A DNA stretch of 64,000 nucleotides from Dehalobacter sp. Its GTDB lineage: Bacteria; Bacillota; Desulfitobacteriia; Desulfitobacteriales; Syntrophobotulaceae. A program made the position numbers and the translations under genes. Positions 1 through 8,254 of this stretch are shown here, piece after piece. Position 1 is the stretch's first letter. Each line of letters starts with the position of its first letter. The notes below the pieces were generated by a model. It was not told where the DNA came from, ran no database searches, and saw only the letters and a list, made by a program, of their open reading frames with translations. The stretch covers positions 233,982 to 297,981 of the forward strand of contig JAMPIU010000206.1 of the NCBI GenBank assembly GCA_023667845.1. The letters run 5' to 3'.

Positions 1-955
1 CACTCGGCATCAAATTATTATTCAGGGTCGGTGAGCCGACGCAGATATATTTTGCTGTGATCACTTCAGTCATAATATCTGAAATATGGTTATTTTTTAG
101 ATCCATAAACCGGACGTTATAGCCCTTTTTCTCAAATACATCGCTGATGCTCTCCGCAATGATCTCCGTTGCGTTCCACATCGTGTCATAGACGATCACG
201 GCCTTTTTCTCCGTGGCATTCGTGGACCATTTTTGATACTCACTAAGAATTGCCGGGATGTTGGAGCGCCAGATCAGTCCATGGCTGGTCGCAATTACCT
301 CAACATCCAGTCCGCCTAAGGTTCCTAAAGCTTTTTGGACCTGACCGCCGTACGGCAGGACAATATTCGCGTAATATTTCCTGGCTTCTTCCAGGATGAC
401 CCCAAGCTGGAGTTCATCATCAAATCTCTCGGTTGAAGCAATATGCTGGCCGAAAGCATCATTCGAGAACAGAATTTTATCTTCCTCAAGGTAGGTCACC
501 ATATTATCCGGCCAGTGTACCATTGGGGTCTGGACGAAAGTTAGATTCCTCTTGCCGATATTCAGGACATCTCCTGATTTGACAATCCGATAGTTCCAGT
601 CTTCCTGGAAATGCGCCTTGAGCCCTTTTTCCCCATTGGGGGACGTGACCAGGGTTGCCTTGGCGGCAATCTCCATGATTTCCGGCAAGCTTCCTGAATG
701 ATCCTGCTCGACATGATTGGAGATAACATAATCAATATCTGCTGGGTCAATTACGTCCGAAATCCGTTCCAGCATTTCGTCAAAAAGGTAATGTTTTACC
801 GTATCAATTAATGTAATTTTCTCATCAATGATCAGATAGGCATTATATGTACTGCCCCTTTGAGTCAGATACCCATGAAAATTTCTGATGTTCCAGTCAA
901 TTCCGCCTACCCAGTATACATTCTCCTTAATTTGAATTGCTTTTATAGGAATCAC
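1..955 (-). CDS. Flavodiiron (FprA-type A-family flavoprotein), 3' end beyond window
   Basis: Flavodiiron proteins reduce O2 to water (or NO to N2O) in the cytoplasm of anaerobes. The translation shows the beta-lactamase-like diiron domain first, with the diiron ligand motif NHVEQDHSG (His81, Glu83, Asp85, His86) and HWPDN further on, then a flavodoxin domain starting near KKAVIVYDTMWNATE with the FMN loop. The reading frame runs off the left edge, so the C-terminus is missing. The start is uncertain: GTG at 955 gives MIPIKAIQIKENVYW, but it sits inside the AGGTG that would serve as the Shine-Dalgarno; an ATA at 946 is better spaced and matches the usual family N-terminus. Role in oxidative or nitrosative defence is inferred from the family. 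Confidence 0.9.
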   Translation of the reverse strand, partial: MIPIKAIQIKENVYWVGGIDWNIRNFHGYLTQRGSTYNAYLIIDEKITLIDTVKHYLFDEMLERISDVIDPADIDYVISNHVEQDHSGSLPEIMEIAAKATLVTSPNGEKGLKAHFQEDWNYRIVKSGDVLNIGKRNLTFVQTPMVHWPDNMVTYLEEDKILFSNDAFGQHIASTERFDDELQLGVILEEARKYYANIVLPYGGQVQKALGTLGGLDVEVIATSHGLIWRSNIPAILSEYQKWSTNATEKKAVIVYDTMWNATEIIAESISDVFEKKGYNVRFMDLKNNHISDIMTEVITAKYICVGSPTLNNNLMPS

Positions 956-1203
956 CTCATATCTTTGTCTTGATATTCCCTTCCTGGAATTCACATTTAT
1001 TGATTATTTTTTCTTAAAACTAGTTTATAATATTTTTATTATTTTTTCAATATCTTATTTATTAGGAATCATTATAACATAAAGTTATTTTTAGTCATTA
1101 GGCAAATTATTCAGTGAAAAAAGGAAATCATCACGCCCTTCAAGAATATATCTTCAAATACAATGGAAGACTCTATTTTTGCATGACAAAGGAGGATGAA
1201 CAC

Positions 1204-1461
1204 ATGTCTTGTTTTAATCTTATGGCTGTAGCTGTTAACCATAGGGCGAAAAATGCTGCCGAAGTACAGGGCGTCTTGACAAAATATGGTTGTTTGATCA
1301 CCGTAAGACTAGGTCTTCATGAGGGCGGTAATGTATGTTCGGACTCAGGGTTAATCATTCTTCAGCTTTCCGGTACTCCCGAACAAACAGAATCTTTTGC
1401 TGGAGATTTGAACTCGATTCCCGGCGTCAACGCCAAATTTATCGAGATCTGCACCGAGTAA
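1204..1461 (+). CDS. TM1266-like ACT-type iron-hydrogenase-system regulator, small
   Basis: Encodes 85 residues. The ATG at 1204 is preceded by a strong AAAGGAGG, so the longer frame beginning at a GTG at 1114 is rejected. The pattern (NLMAVAVNHR, a KYGCLITVRLGLHEGG middle, SGLIILQLSGT, and GVNAKFIEI end) resembles the small ferredoxin-fold, NikR-C/ACT-like proteins named iron-only hydrogenase system regulator (TM1266 family). Those are thought to bind a small ligand and control redox genes; the ligand is unknown. It is divergent from the flavodiiron gene across about 250 bp that holds AT-rich promoter-like sequence. Family assignment is by pattern only. Confidence 0.65.
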   Translation: MSCFNLMAVAVNHRAKNAAEVQGVLTKYGCLITVRLGLHEGGNVCSDSGLIILQLSGTPEQTESFAGDLNSIPGVNAKFIEICTE

Positions 1462-1584
1462 GAAACCTACTTTTAATCTTTTGTCATTTTTTACTTTTTT
1501 ACAAATTATGCTAAATTATTTACACCTTTTGTAATCAGATAAAGATACGAATACTACGATAGAGTCGAAAAGGAGGTATCATTT

Positions 1585-2418
1585 ATGTCGAAAACCCAAG
1601 TAAGCGAATTATTAAAAATTCTTGACAGAGAAATTATGACAAAAAAAATACTCTCCGAACTGAATAATTATATCAATTTGAAAGACTCAATCATTGCGGT
1701 TATGAAGCATTTAAAGCAGATCACTAATTGTGACGCTATCGGTATTCGCATATATGATGGCAAAGATTATCCCTTTTATGCCTGCGAAGGCTTGCCTGAG
1801 ATGCGAATTTCTGAAGAACCACCCCTGTGTTCCGTAAACCCTGAACTCAAAATCCTGAAGCTCTCTCAGGATGAATTCTGGTCTACAAAGTGTGTCTGCA
1901 TGGATGTTATCCACGGAAAAGCAGACAGGAACATTCCTTTTTTCACTTCTCTGGGAAGCTTCTGGGCCAATGATCTGCCTTCTGTCCTTAAAACCAAGGA
2001 TAAACATTGTATTGCGGCTGGCTTTAAATCTGTGGCTTTGATCCGTATCATGGCCAGGGATAACTGTATCGGTCTGATTCAGTTGTTGTGCAAGTCAGCG
2101 CCGTTTTATCTTGATATGATTCTTTACCTCGAAATGGTAGGGACCTACATCGGCATGGCTATCAACAACAGTCTGACCTATGCCCGTATGAAGGAAGCCT
2201 ACGATTCTCTGAATCAGCTCATCCCGATATGTTCAAGCTGCAAAAAAATTAATACGGAAGAAGAAAATTGGATCACAATTGAAGAATACCTATTCCAGCA
2301 GACTGGTTCTGAATTCACCCATACTATTTGCCCTGAGTGCATTGAAAAATTGTATCCTGCGCTCTATCATAAACTCAAGGAAAAGGAAAATAAAGAAGAA
2401 GCGTTTAAAGCTATGTAA
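1585..2418 (+). CDS. GAF-domain sensory protein with C-terminal CxxC zinc-ribbon-like tail
   Basis: Encodes 277 residues with an excellent AAGGAGGT before the ATG. Residues ~25-200 look like a GAF sensor domain (CDAIGIRIYDG, then GFKSVALIRIMARD and LIQLL strands). The C-terminal part has the pattern ICSSCKKI ... W..IEEYL ... HTICPECIEKLYP, the Cys-pair module often found at the end of bacterial sensor and response-regulator proteins. No kinase, cyclase or HTH domain is present, so it is likely a stand-alone sensor or adaptor. The Cys pairs probably bind a metal (inference). No partner gene is adjacent. Confidence 0.7.
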   Translation: MSKTQVSELLKILDREIMTKKILSELNNYINLKDSIIAVMKHLKQITNCDAIGIRIYDGKDYPFYACEGLPEMRISEEPPLCSVNPELKILKLSQDEFWSTKCVCMDVIHGKADRNIPFFTSLGSFWANDLPSVLKTKDKHCIAAGFKSVALIRIMARDNCIGLIQLLCKSAPFYLDMILYLEMVGTYIGMAINNSLTYARMKEAYDSLNQLIPICSSCKKINTEEENWITIEEYLFQQTGSEFTHTICPECIEKLYPALYHKLKEKENKEEAFKAM

Positions 2419-2441
2419 TTACAATACCATTATGAAGGTAA

Positions 2442-2539
2442 GTCTGAGGACCACAATAGCCGCGTGCCACGGATGGCACAATACAAAAAGCCGCGCTCCG
2501 CATCGTGCTCCGCTCACAGCGGAACTGTGGCCCCCAGAC
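2442..2539. repeat. Structured palindromic repeat, copy 1 (98 bp)
   Basis: Ends are complementary (GTCTGAGGACCACAAT at the left, ACTGTGGCCCCCAGAC at the right), enclosing the small hairpin GTGCCACGGATGGCAC and, on the reverse strand, the core AGCGGAGCACGATGCG. The same core and hairpin recur at 23131-23234 and 23843-23946, in inverted orientation for the core. The outer stem differs in sequence from the other copies yet still pairs, which points to selection for a folded element rather than simple sequence similarity. Type unknown: a REP/MITE-like element or a structured RNA. Confidence 0.75.
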
Positions 2540-2618
2540 TGATATCATAGGATAACTTGCTGAAAGCCCAGAGATTTTGGAATGTTAGCGAGGATTCCTG
2601 TTCAAATCTACACTACCC

Positions 2619-2656
2619 AAAAAAGAAAGACATCATATGAAATGACATCTTTCTTT
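2619..2656 (-). terminator. Rho-independent terminator of rubrerythrin gene
   Basis: On the minus strand AAAGAAAGA pairs with TCTTTCTTT around a partly paired centre, followed by a T run, 27 bp after the rubrerythrin stop codon. Confidence 0.7.
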
Positions 2657-2682
2657 AGCCAAGCTTAGTTACCGTATAATGT

Positions 2683-3219
2683 TTAATAGTTCTGTGCAAT
2701 CACTTCAAAGTACGCTTGCGGGTGGTCACAAACCGGGCAGGTCTCAGGCGCTTCAGTCCCTACATGAATATGTCCGCAATTACGGCATTTCCAGGCCGTA
2801 TTTTGTTTTTTTGCAAATACTTCCTTGTTCTGCAGATTCAGCAACAGCTGTTTGTATCTTTCCTCATGTTCTTTTTCTATTTTTCCAACGCCGTCGAATA
2901 ATGCGGCAATGTCATCAAATCCTTCTTCTCTGGCCTCTTCCGCCATTCTGGCGTACATGCTGGTCCATTCTTCTCTTTCCCCTGCGGCAGCTGCGACCAG
3001 ATTTTCCGTCGTGCAGCCAATTCCCTGGAGTTTCTTAAACCAAATCTTCGCATGTTCTTTTTCATTTTCTGCTGTCTCTAAAAAGATGGCGGCAATCTGC
3101 TCGTAACCCTCTTTCTTGGCAGCAGATGCGAAATAGGTATATTTGTTTCTCGCCTGTGATTCTCCGGCAAAAGCCTCCATTAAATTTTTCTCTGTCTTTG
3201 AACCTTTTAAATCTTTCAT
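2683..3219 (-). CDS. rbr: Rubrerythrin
   Basis: Encodes 178 residues from the ATG at 3219, which has AGGAG seven bases upstream; an in-frame ATG nine codons earlier lacks a good site. Rubrerythrin is a cytoplasmic NADH-dependent peroxide reductase in anaerobes. The N-terminal four-helix diiron domain shows EAFAGESQARNKY, ENEKEHAKIW and KIEKEHEERY ligand motifs. The C-terminal rubredoxin-like domain shows CRNCG and CPVC. Length and domain order are typical. It is monocistronic, with its own terminator and a promoter carrying a likely PerR box, consistent with peroxide induction. Confidence 0.95.
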   Translation of the reverse strand: MKDLKGSKTEKNLMEAFAGESQARNKYTYFASAAKKEGYEQIAAIFLETAENEKEHAKIWFKKLQGIGCTTENLVAAAAGEREEWTSMYARMAEEAREEGFDDIAALFDGVGKIEKEHEERYKQLLLNLQNKEVFAKKQNTAWKCRNCGHIHVGTEAPETCPVCDHPQAYFEVIAQNY

Positions 3220-3341
3220 TTCATTACTCCTCTCTAACTTTTTCAACTGGCGCCAAGTACCTTGTCAACTCAGCGGGAACATGTAGATTTGGACTGATAT
3301 GGTGCTAGACAATTGATCTAATATTTGAGGACCTAGAAAAA

Positions 3342-3392
3342 ATTTTAAATGATTCAAAACAATTTTGCAATAGTTTTTTATAATAATTATCA
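3342..3392 (-). promoter_or_regulatory. Rubrerythrin promoter with upstream PerR-like box
   Basis: On the minus strand TTGCAA (3370-3365) and TAAAAT (3347-3342) are separated by 17 bp. Just upstream, 3378-3392 reads TTATAATAATTATCA on the plus strand, one mismatch from the Bacillus PerR box TTATAATNATTATAA. PerR control of rubrerythrin is well known in Firmicutes; binding here is inference. Confidence 0.5.
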
Positions 3393-3407
3393 ATTTAATA
3401 TGATTAT

Positions 3408-4166
3408 TTATACCACGTAATTCTTCAACACACCTATCTTCTCAATATGAGCTTCTACCCTGTCTCCAGGGTTCATTGCTCCGATCCCGCCAGGTGTTCC
3501 GGTCATAATAACGTCGCCTGGCAGCAAGGTCATGATTGCCGACAGATATTCCACGAGCTCAAAACATCTGAAAACCAGATTCTTTGTGTTGGAGTTTTGG
3601 CGTACTTTCCCGTTCAGGGTAAGCTTGACGGCCAAGTTGTCAGGATTAGCGATATCAGTCTCAATCCATGGTCCCAGCGGACAAAATGTATCAAAACCTT
3701 TTGCTCTTGACCATTGACCGTCTTTATTTTGAAGATCCCTGGCAGTCACATCATTTCCGACCGTATAACCAAAGATATATTCAACGGCTTTGCTTTGCGC
3801 CACATTTTTTGCTTTTTTGCCAATCACGATCGCCAGCTCCGCTTCATAATGCAGGTTTTGCGTTTGAGGCGGATAGACAATATTCTCTTCAGGTCCAATC
3901 ACACTCGTAGAAGGCTTAAGAAACAGCAAAGGTTCCGCAGGAATGGGCTTGCCAAATTCAATCGCATGATCCCGGTAATTCAATCCGACACATAATACCT
4001 TGGACGGTTCAACAGGTGCCAGAAGATGCACATCTTCCAGCGAACATATCCGGTCCGTTACCTCATAAACTCCAAAAATATCCCCTTTGACATAGCGGAT
4101 CATCTGACCTGTCAATACGCCGTACCTAACCTGGTTTTCTGCATCCGTGAATCTAAGAAATTTCAT
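3408..4166 (-). CDS. Fumarylacetoacetate hydrolase (FAH) family protein
   Basis: Encodes 252 residues, the usual length for the short FAH family (acylpyruvate hydrolase, 2-hydroxyhepta-2,4-diene-1,7-dioate isomerase, oxaloacetate decarboxylase-like). Motifs seen are KVLCVGLNYRDHA, the metal-binding HYEAELAIVIG, GNDVTARDLQ, and MTGTPGGIG near the end. The metal ligands Glu-Glu-Asp of the family are present. The precise substrate cannot be read from sequence, and the neighbours do not form an aromatic degradation pathway. It lies 27 bp downstream of a hemolysin III-family gene on the same strand and may be co-transcribed with it. Confidence 0.9.
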   Translation of the reverse strand: MKFLRFTDAENQVRYGVLTGQMIRYVKGDIFGVYEVTDRICSLEDVHLLAPVEPSKVLCVGLNYRDHAIEFGKPIPAEPLLFLKPSTSVIGPEENIVYPPQTQNLHYEAELAIVIGKKAKNVAQSKAVEYIFGYTVGNDVTARDLQNKDGQWSRAKGFDTFCPLGPWIETDIANPDNLAVKLTLNGKVRQNSNTKNLVFRCFELVEYLSAIMTLLPGDVIMTGTPGGIGAMNPGDRVEAHIEKIGVLKNYVV

Positions 4167-4193
4167 GCGTCTTTACTCCCCTCTATGATTGCC

Positions 4194-4841
4194 TTAACCC
4201 ATGACATACCGGTAAATAAAAAGATAATGCACGATACTCCCTGCTAATATAAAAAGATGAAATATTTCATGGAACCCAAACTTTCCCAGTCTGATCCGCT
4301 GAGGTTTCACAGCATAAAAAACCGATCCGACAGAATATAACAGTCCTCCTAAGATTAGAAGAAATAAGCCCTGGCCAGGCATAGCCAGAGAAATTGGGTA
4401 AATAAAGAATACGGCAATCCAGCCCAGAAGCAAATAAAAAGCGGTATATAACCAGCGGGGAGCATTGAACCAGACAAGCTTTAAGACGATCCCTAAAACG
4501 GCCAGCGTCCAGATCCCGATCAGCAAGCCCATTCCCAGTGCACCCTGCAATGTGATCAGACAAATCGGCGTATATGTACCTGCGATCAGAACATAGATCA
4601 TACAATGATCGATTTTTCGCAGCGTACGGATGACCTGTGCGCTGGAGACTACCCAGTGATAGATCATCGAAGCAGAATAAAGCAGAATAAGACTCCCCCC
4701 AAAGACCAGGGCAGAACCCAAATAGGCCATACTGTCATGTTCCAGCGACCGCAGTAGAAGCAGAACCAGCCCGGAAAGCGAAAGTACAGCCCCGAGCATA
4801 TGGGACATTGAATTGATCGGTTCCCGAATTCTTAAAAACAT
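4194..4841 (-). CDS. Hemolysin III / PAQR family membrane protein
   Basis: Encodes 215 residues with seven hydrophobic segments, the expected topology. Conserved family residues are visible: EPINSMSHMLGA at the N-terminus, the SASMIYHW Ser-His patch, KIDHCMIYVLIAGTYTP in the middle, and GFHEIFHLFILAGSIVHY near the C-terminus. The His and Asp residues of PAQR proteins form a zinc site in related receptors. Despite the name, the cellular role in bacteria is not settled. It is probably transcribed with the FAH-family gene just downstream. Confidence 0.9.
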   Translation of the reverse strand: MFLRIREPINSMSHMLGAVLSLSGLVLLLLRSLEHDSMAYLGSALVFGGSLILLYSASMIYHWVVSSAQVIRTLRKIDHCMIYVLIAGTYTPICLITLQGALGMGLLIGIWTLAVLGIVLKLVWFNAPRWLYTAFYLLLGWIAVFFIYPISLAMPGQGLFLLILGGLLYSVGSVFYAVKPQRIRLGKFGFHEIFHLFILAGSIVHYLFIYRYVMG

Positions 4842-4900
4842 TTCTTACACTCCCGCTGAAGATTTATTCTGGTATAGAATGTCAAAAACTGTGTAGATAC

Positions 4901-4930
4901 AAAATGAGGCGGGAAACCCGCCTCATTTTT
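4901..4930. terminator. Bidirectional terminator after agrD
   Basis: AAAATGAGGCGGG and CCCGCCTCATTTT form a perfect 13-bp stem with a 3-base loop. It is followed by T runs on the plus strand and it ends the agr transcript on the minus strand. Confidence 0.85.
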
Positions 4931-5052
4931 TATTTTTGCAGTGACTTTGGTGTCTTTGGCTGATACGCCCAAAAACCACAGGCAAAGACAGAACTTGCAG
5001 TAGCGAGGAGTACGAGCATGGACGCCATCAGTGTGTAGAGAATTTTCTTCAT
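4930..5052 (-). CDS. agrD: AgrD-like cyclic lactone autoinducer prepeptide (40 aa)
   Basis: This gene is easily missed because it encodes only 40 residues. The N-terminus is an amphipathic/hydrophobic leader (MKKILYTLMASMLVLLATAS), then SSVFACGFWAYQP with Cys25, and a charged tail KTPKSLQK. This is the layout of cyclic lactone autoinducer peptides: leader, Cys-containing core that becomes a thiolactone, and a P-x-x-P tail cut by AgrB. The ATG overlaps the agrB stop codon as ATGA and has GGGGG upstream, so the two are translationally coupled. The exact core ends are not predictable; Cys25 to Ala29 or Tyr30 are options. Confidence 0.9.
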   Translation of the reverse strand: MKKILYTLMASMLVLLATASSVFACGFWAYQPKTPKSLQK

Positions 5053-5636
5053 GTTGTTATCCCCCTTTTTTTATTAAATACAGGCAGAAGGGTCATCGTC
5101 TGGAAAACGATCCCCAATACTGCACTGGTATTTACCAGGAAGTTATTACTGACTAACACTACACCAATCGTCAGGATAACGAAACCTATGGAAATAATCT
5201 TAAGTTTTCTTCTGAAATTTTGAGAGTGAATAGGTTTGGCCTCACAGTCCACCGGAGCAAGAATAGCAACTAGGGCTAAAGAAAACAGTAAAACGGCCAG
5301 GAGAACACCGGAACTCTGGAAACCGTAGTTAACAATTTCCTTGGCAATAACACCAAGACTAGAATAAACTACCGCCCCAAAAGCCAGACACTTTAGCGGC
5401 GTATCGAAATGAGCCCCACCGGATACTCTCCGTAGAAATCCCCCGAAAACAGCAGCGATGACCGTGGGTACCAAGGCTTTAAAAAGAAAGGCCATTCCCA
5501 TTATTGCCAGAAAACCCAGCACTGTTAAAACAAGTGACTCAATACCATAAGCTACGATTTCTTTTTTATCGTTATCAAAATCCAGTTCAGCTGTCATATT
5601 ACGGGAAATACGCTCGCTGATTTGAGAGAGATCCAT
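5049..5636 (-). CDS. agrB: AgrB-like autoinducer prepeptide endopeptidase
   Basis: Encodes 195 residues, typical for AgrB. It is a polytopic membrane cysteine protease that trims AgrD and forms the thiolactone. The catalytic His and Cys lie in RRVSGGAHFDTPLKC, followed by several transmembrane segments (VLLAVLLFSLALVAILAPV and others). The C-terminus overlaps agrD by four bases. It starts 20 bp after the small sensor membrane protein upstream, so sensor domain, agrB and agrD form one operon. Confidence 0.93.
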   Translation of the reverse strand: MDLSQISERISRNMTAELDFDNDKKEIVAYGIESLVLTVLGFLAIMGMAFLFKALVPTVIAAVFGGFLRRVSGGAHFDTPLKCLAFGAVVYSSLGVIAKEIVNYGFQSSGVLLAVLLFSLALVAILAPVDCEAKPIHSQNFRRKLKIISIGFVILTIGVVLVSNNFLVNTSAVLGIVFQTMTLLPVFNKKRGITT

Positions 5637-5656
5637 TTTCTTCCCCCCTGGTATAC

Positions 5657-6109
5657 TTATCTTCTAACATGTTTTTTTACTTTTAAAATGATTAAACTCG
5701 CTATGAATAAAACAAATACTTGAGGTAAAGTAATAAATATCCTTAATCCAACATCTGTGTTTAGCATCTCAGCTGAAACGTGAAATAATGGCATTAACAA
5801 AGCTAAACAAACTGTCTCACTAATAATTAAGGCTAAAAAGCTAAGAAGGCTTGCTACCAAACCAGCATAAAAATTACTCTTACCCCAAACAAACAAAAGA
5901 ACAAATAAAAAGACCAACATAATCACAGTGTGTAAGCCAAACAGAATTGAAAAAACCCGAAGTAAATAAGAGGTCAAAGCCAAAATTATCCCCATGGAAA
6001 CAATTTTTTTCCAAGCAAAAGGCATGTCTGCAATAATATAGGCTAAAGTGACAACAGCGATCTGCTCCGGTATTCCTTGCAAAATGAGTGCTATTATCGG
6101 AATTTTCAT
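5657..6109 (-). CDS. Stand-alone AgrC-type transmembrane sensor domain (no kinase)
   Basis: Encodes 150 residues, nearly all membrane-spanning (about five to six segments), ending in a short basic tail LKVKKHVRR where an AgrC-type receptor would continue into its kinase. The opening IALILQGIPEQIAVVTLA resembles the N-terminal membrane part of GHKL-type AgrC receptors. The stop codon is clear and no kinase follows in any frame before agrB. A strong GGAGG precedes the ATG. I infer it senses the peptide or assists AgrB; the kinase gene just upstream could be its partner. No exact family is recognised. Confidence 0.6.
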   Translation of the reverse strand: MKIPIIALILQGIPEQIAVVTLAYIIADMPFAWKKIVSMGIILALTSYLLRVFSILFGLHTVIMLVFLFVLLFVWGKSNFYAGLVASLLSFLALIISETVCLALLMPLFHVSAEMLNTDVGLRIFITLPQVFVLFIASLIILKVKKHVRR

Positions 6110-6227
6110 TGATTTCCTCCTTTGGCATTATATGCATCTAAATTCTACAGCTTTGGTATTTTCCCTTTATTAATCTCAAAAATATTTCATAAGTCCTATA
6201 GTTTTTTGTAGTCCGGCAACTCAATCG

Positions 6228-8087
6228 TTAGATCTGTTCATTTTCATTATTGCTATAATTATTAAGCGGGAAAGTAATAAAAAATGTGGTCCCCTCCTCT
6301 CCTGTCAAAAATTCAAGCCTGGCTTGATGTCTGCGCACAATACCTAAAGAAATCGCAAGGCCTAAGCCTGTCCCATTCTCTTTCGTCGTAACGAACGGTG
6401 TACCCAGAGTATCCTGAACACTCTGGGGAATCCCTTTACCATGGTCTTGGATTGCCAGAACGACCCCTTCCTGAACCTGGTACGTTTTGATGTAGACCTT
6501 TCCCTTCGTAGCAGTCTCTTCCAGAGCATTTCGGACTAAATTAAGGATAAGTTGTTTAATCTCTGACTCATTGAGATCAATGCTTGGAATATCATTCAAT
6601 TCCAAAAGCAGCTCTTTGCCTGAACTATTCGCATCAGCCTGCAGCATTGGGTACAACCGGTTAATAATGTTGTTGATATTCTCCTCTTTTGTTCCTTCAG
6701 CACTAACTTTGGCCACAGATAGAAAATCGGTAAGGATCTCATTGGCTCTGTCAATCTCCGTAATCATCAGATCCATGTATTCTATCTTAAGTTCCGAATC
6801 AGACTGGCCCTCCAGCAGTTGCAGAAAGCCCCTGACCGTACTCAGCGGATTTCTGACTTCATGGCTGATCCCTGCCGCCATTTGTCCGATCAGGTTGAGC
6901 CGCTCTAGACGCTGCATTTCTCTGTCTCTTTGTTTCAGCTCAGTGATATTCCTGACAAAAACTGTGAGGCCTTGTTTAAACGGGTAGGCATGATACTGAA
7001 AATATTTATTTTCCGGAGAGATATATTCCTCCCAATGCAGAGAGATATTCTCTTCTAAAGCCCGTTTCAGGTTGACATGCGTTGCAGAATCAGCTAACAC
7101 ACTGTAAACGTCCCAAATATTTCTTCCAATCAGGTCTTCAAGATCGTGTCCCATGTTTCTCTTCATCTCTTTATTGACATAGGTAATGCACCACTCTCTG
7201 TCCAAAGCAAAGAATCCGTCACCAATGCCCTCCATGATGGTCAGGAGTTTGTCATTAGAGCTTTCCAATTCGATATTCAATTGATACAAGTTTTCCAGGT
7301 GATTTCTGATCTCTTCAAATACCGGTTGAAGTTCCGGCAGCCTTTCCAGGTCCTCCACGTTTTCCAGACTGTTGCTTTTTATTGTATGGGCAAAGGACTC
7401 CAATGAAGCCTTGATTCTGACAATATTCTTTTTAATAATGGCCAGAACAATGATCCAGAGAATAATGCTTGGGATCAGCACTTTAGCATATTTAAACGAT
7501 GACAGATAAAAGATATTATTGGTTCCCATCTCGGCCCAGGTGTAACCAATCACTGTATTCTTGTAATAAGATGGTATCGCAACCGCAACAATGCCTTGAC
7601 CATTCCAATCAATGACGCCCGTTTGATTGACAAATTTCATAGTCCCGGATTGAAAAATCTTAGCGGAGATCCCAGCATCAAAGTGATTCGTAGCGACAGA
7701 TTCCACACTAGGTGCAAAAATAATATTCTGATCCATTTCCTTGTCAAAATAACCTATACGGATATTGGAATACTTCGCGGAAAGGTCAGCAATATCTTGT
7801 CCGAGCAACGTATTGATTTTTACTATCTTTTCTTCTGCTGAAAGATTGTCATTATTCTTATAAAGCTGGATATCCGTATATTGCGCCTGGATTTGATTTT
7901 CTAAAACTGATGCTACACCCATCAGTTCAAACTCCTTCTTTAAAACCTCTTCATTCCAGTAAATATTTGTAATAAAAAAATACAAGATAAGAAAGATACA
8001 GAACATAAGCAAAGTTATCTTAATCATCGTCGACTGAATAATTGATTTACTGAATCCCATTTTTCTACCTCTTTCCACAAATGCCAA
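6228..8087 (-). CDS. Membrane PAS-domain sensor histidine kinase (sporulation-kinase-like)
   Basis: Encodes 619 residues. TM1 at ~17-42 and TM2 at ~205-222 bracket a ~160-residue extracellular sensor domain. A PAS domain (~275-390) follows, then the dimerization/phosphoacceptor helix with GISHEVRNPLSTVRGFLQLL, and an HATPase domain with NLVRNALEE, DHGKGIP and NGTGLGLAI. The H-box subtype is that of the Bacillus sporulation kinases feeding Spo0F/Spo0A. No response regulator is next to it, as for such orphan kinases. It lies 118 bp upstream of the agr sensor/agrB/agrD genes on the same strand, suggesting a link between peptide signalling and sporulation (inference). Confidence 0.88.
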   Translation of the reverse strand: MAFVERGRKMGFSKSIIQSTMIKITLLMFCIFLILYFFITNIYWNEEVLKKEFELMGVASVLENQIQAQYTDIQLYKNNDNLSAEEKIVKINTLLGQDIADLSAKYSNIRIGYFDKEMDQNIIFAPSVESVATNHFDAGISAKIFQSGTMKFVNQTGVIDWNGQGIVAVAIPSYYKNTVIGYTWAEMGTNNIFYLSSFKYAKVLIPSIILWIIVLAIIKKNIVRIKASLESFAHTIKSNSLENVEDLERLPELQPVFEEIRNHLENLYQLNIELESSNDKLLTIMEGIGDGFFALDREWCITYVNKEMKRNMGHDLEDLIGRNIWDVYSVLADSATHVNLKRALEENISLHWEEYISPENKYFQYHAYPFKQGLTVFVRNITELKQRDREMQRLERLNLIGQMAAGISHEVRNPLSTVRGFLQLLEGQSDSELKIEYMDLMITEIDRANEILTDFLSVAKVSAEGTKEENINNIINRLYPMLQADANSSGKELLLELNDIPSIDLNESEIKQLILNLVRNALEETATKGKVYIKTYQVQEGVVLAIQDHGKGIPQSVQDTLGTPFVTTKENGTGLGLAISLGIVRRHQARLEFLTGEEGTTFFITFPLNNYSNNENEQI

Positions 8088-8254
8088 TAACGTTTCAAAA
8101 TATGCTCACTTGTGTAAACAGCTAATTATATATTACTTGTTGATATTACTTTCCATTATTTCAGAACTTTGGCATTAATTCAATAAGTTTCTTAAGAATA
8201 AGAAGCAAGAAACTGCAAATAATAACAGAAAAAAGTAACAAAGGAAGTATTTAT

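Noticed and set aside
1114..1203. Extended N-terminus of the TM1266-like protein from a GTG at 1114
   Set aside because: No ribosome site at 1114, while AAAGGAGG sits right before ATG 1204 and the family begins there.
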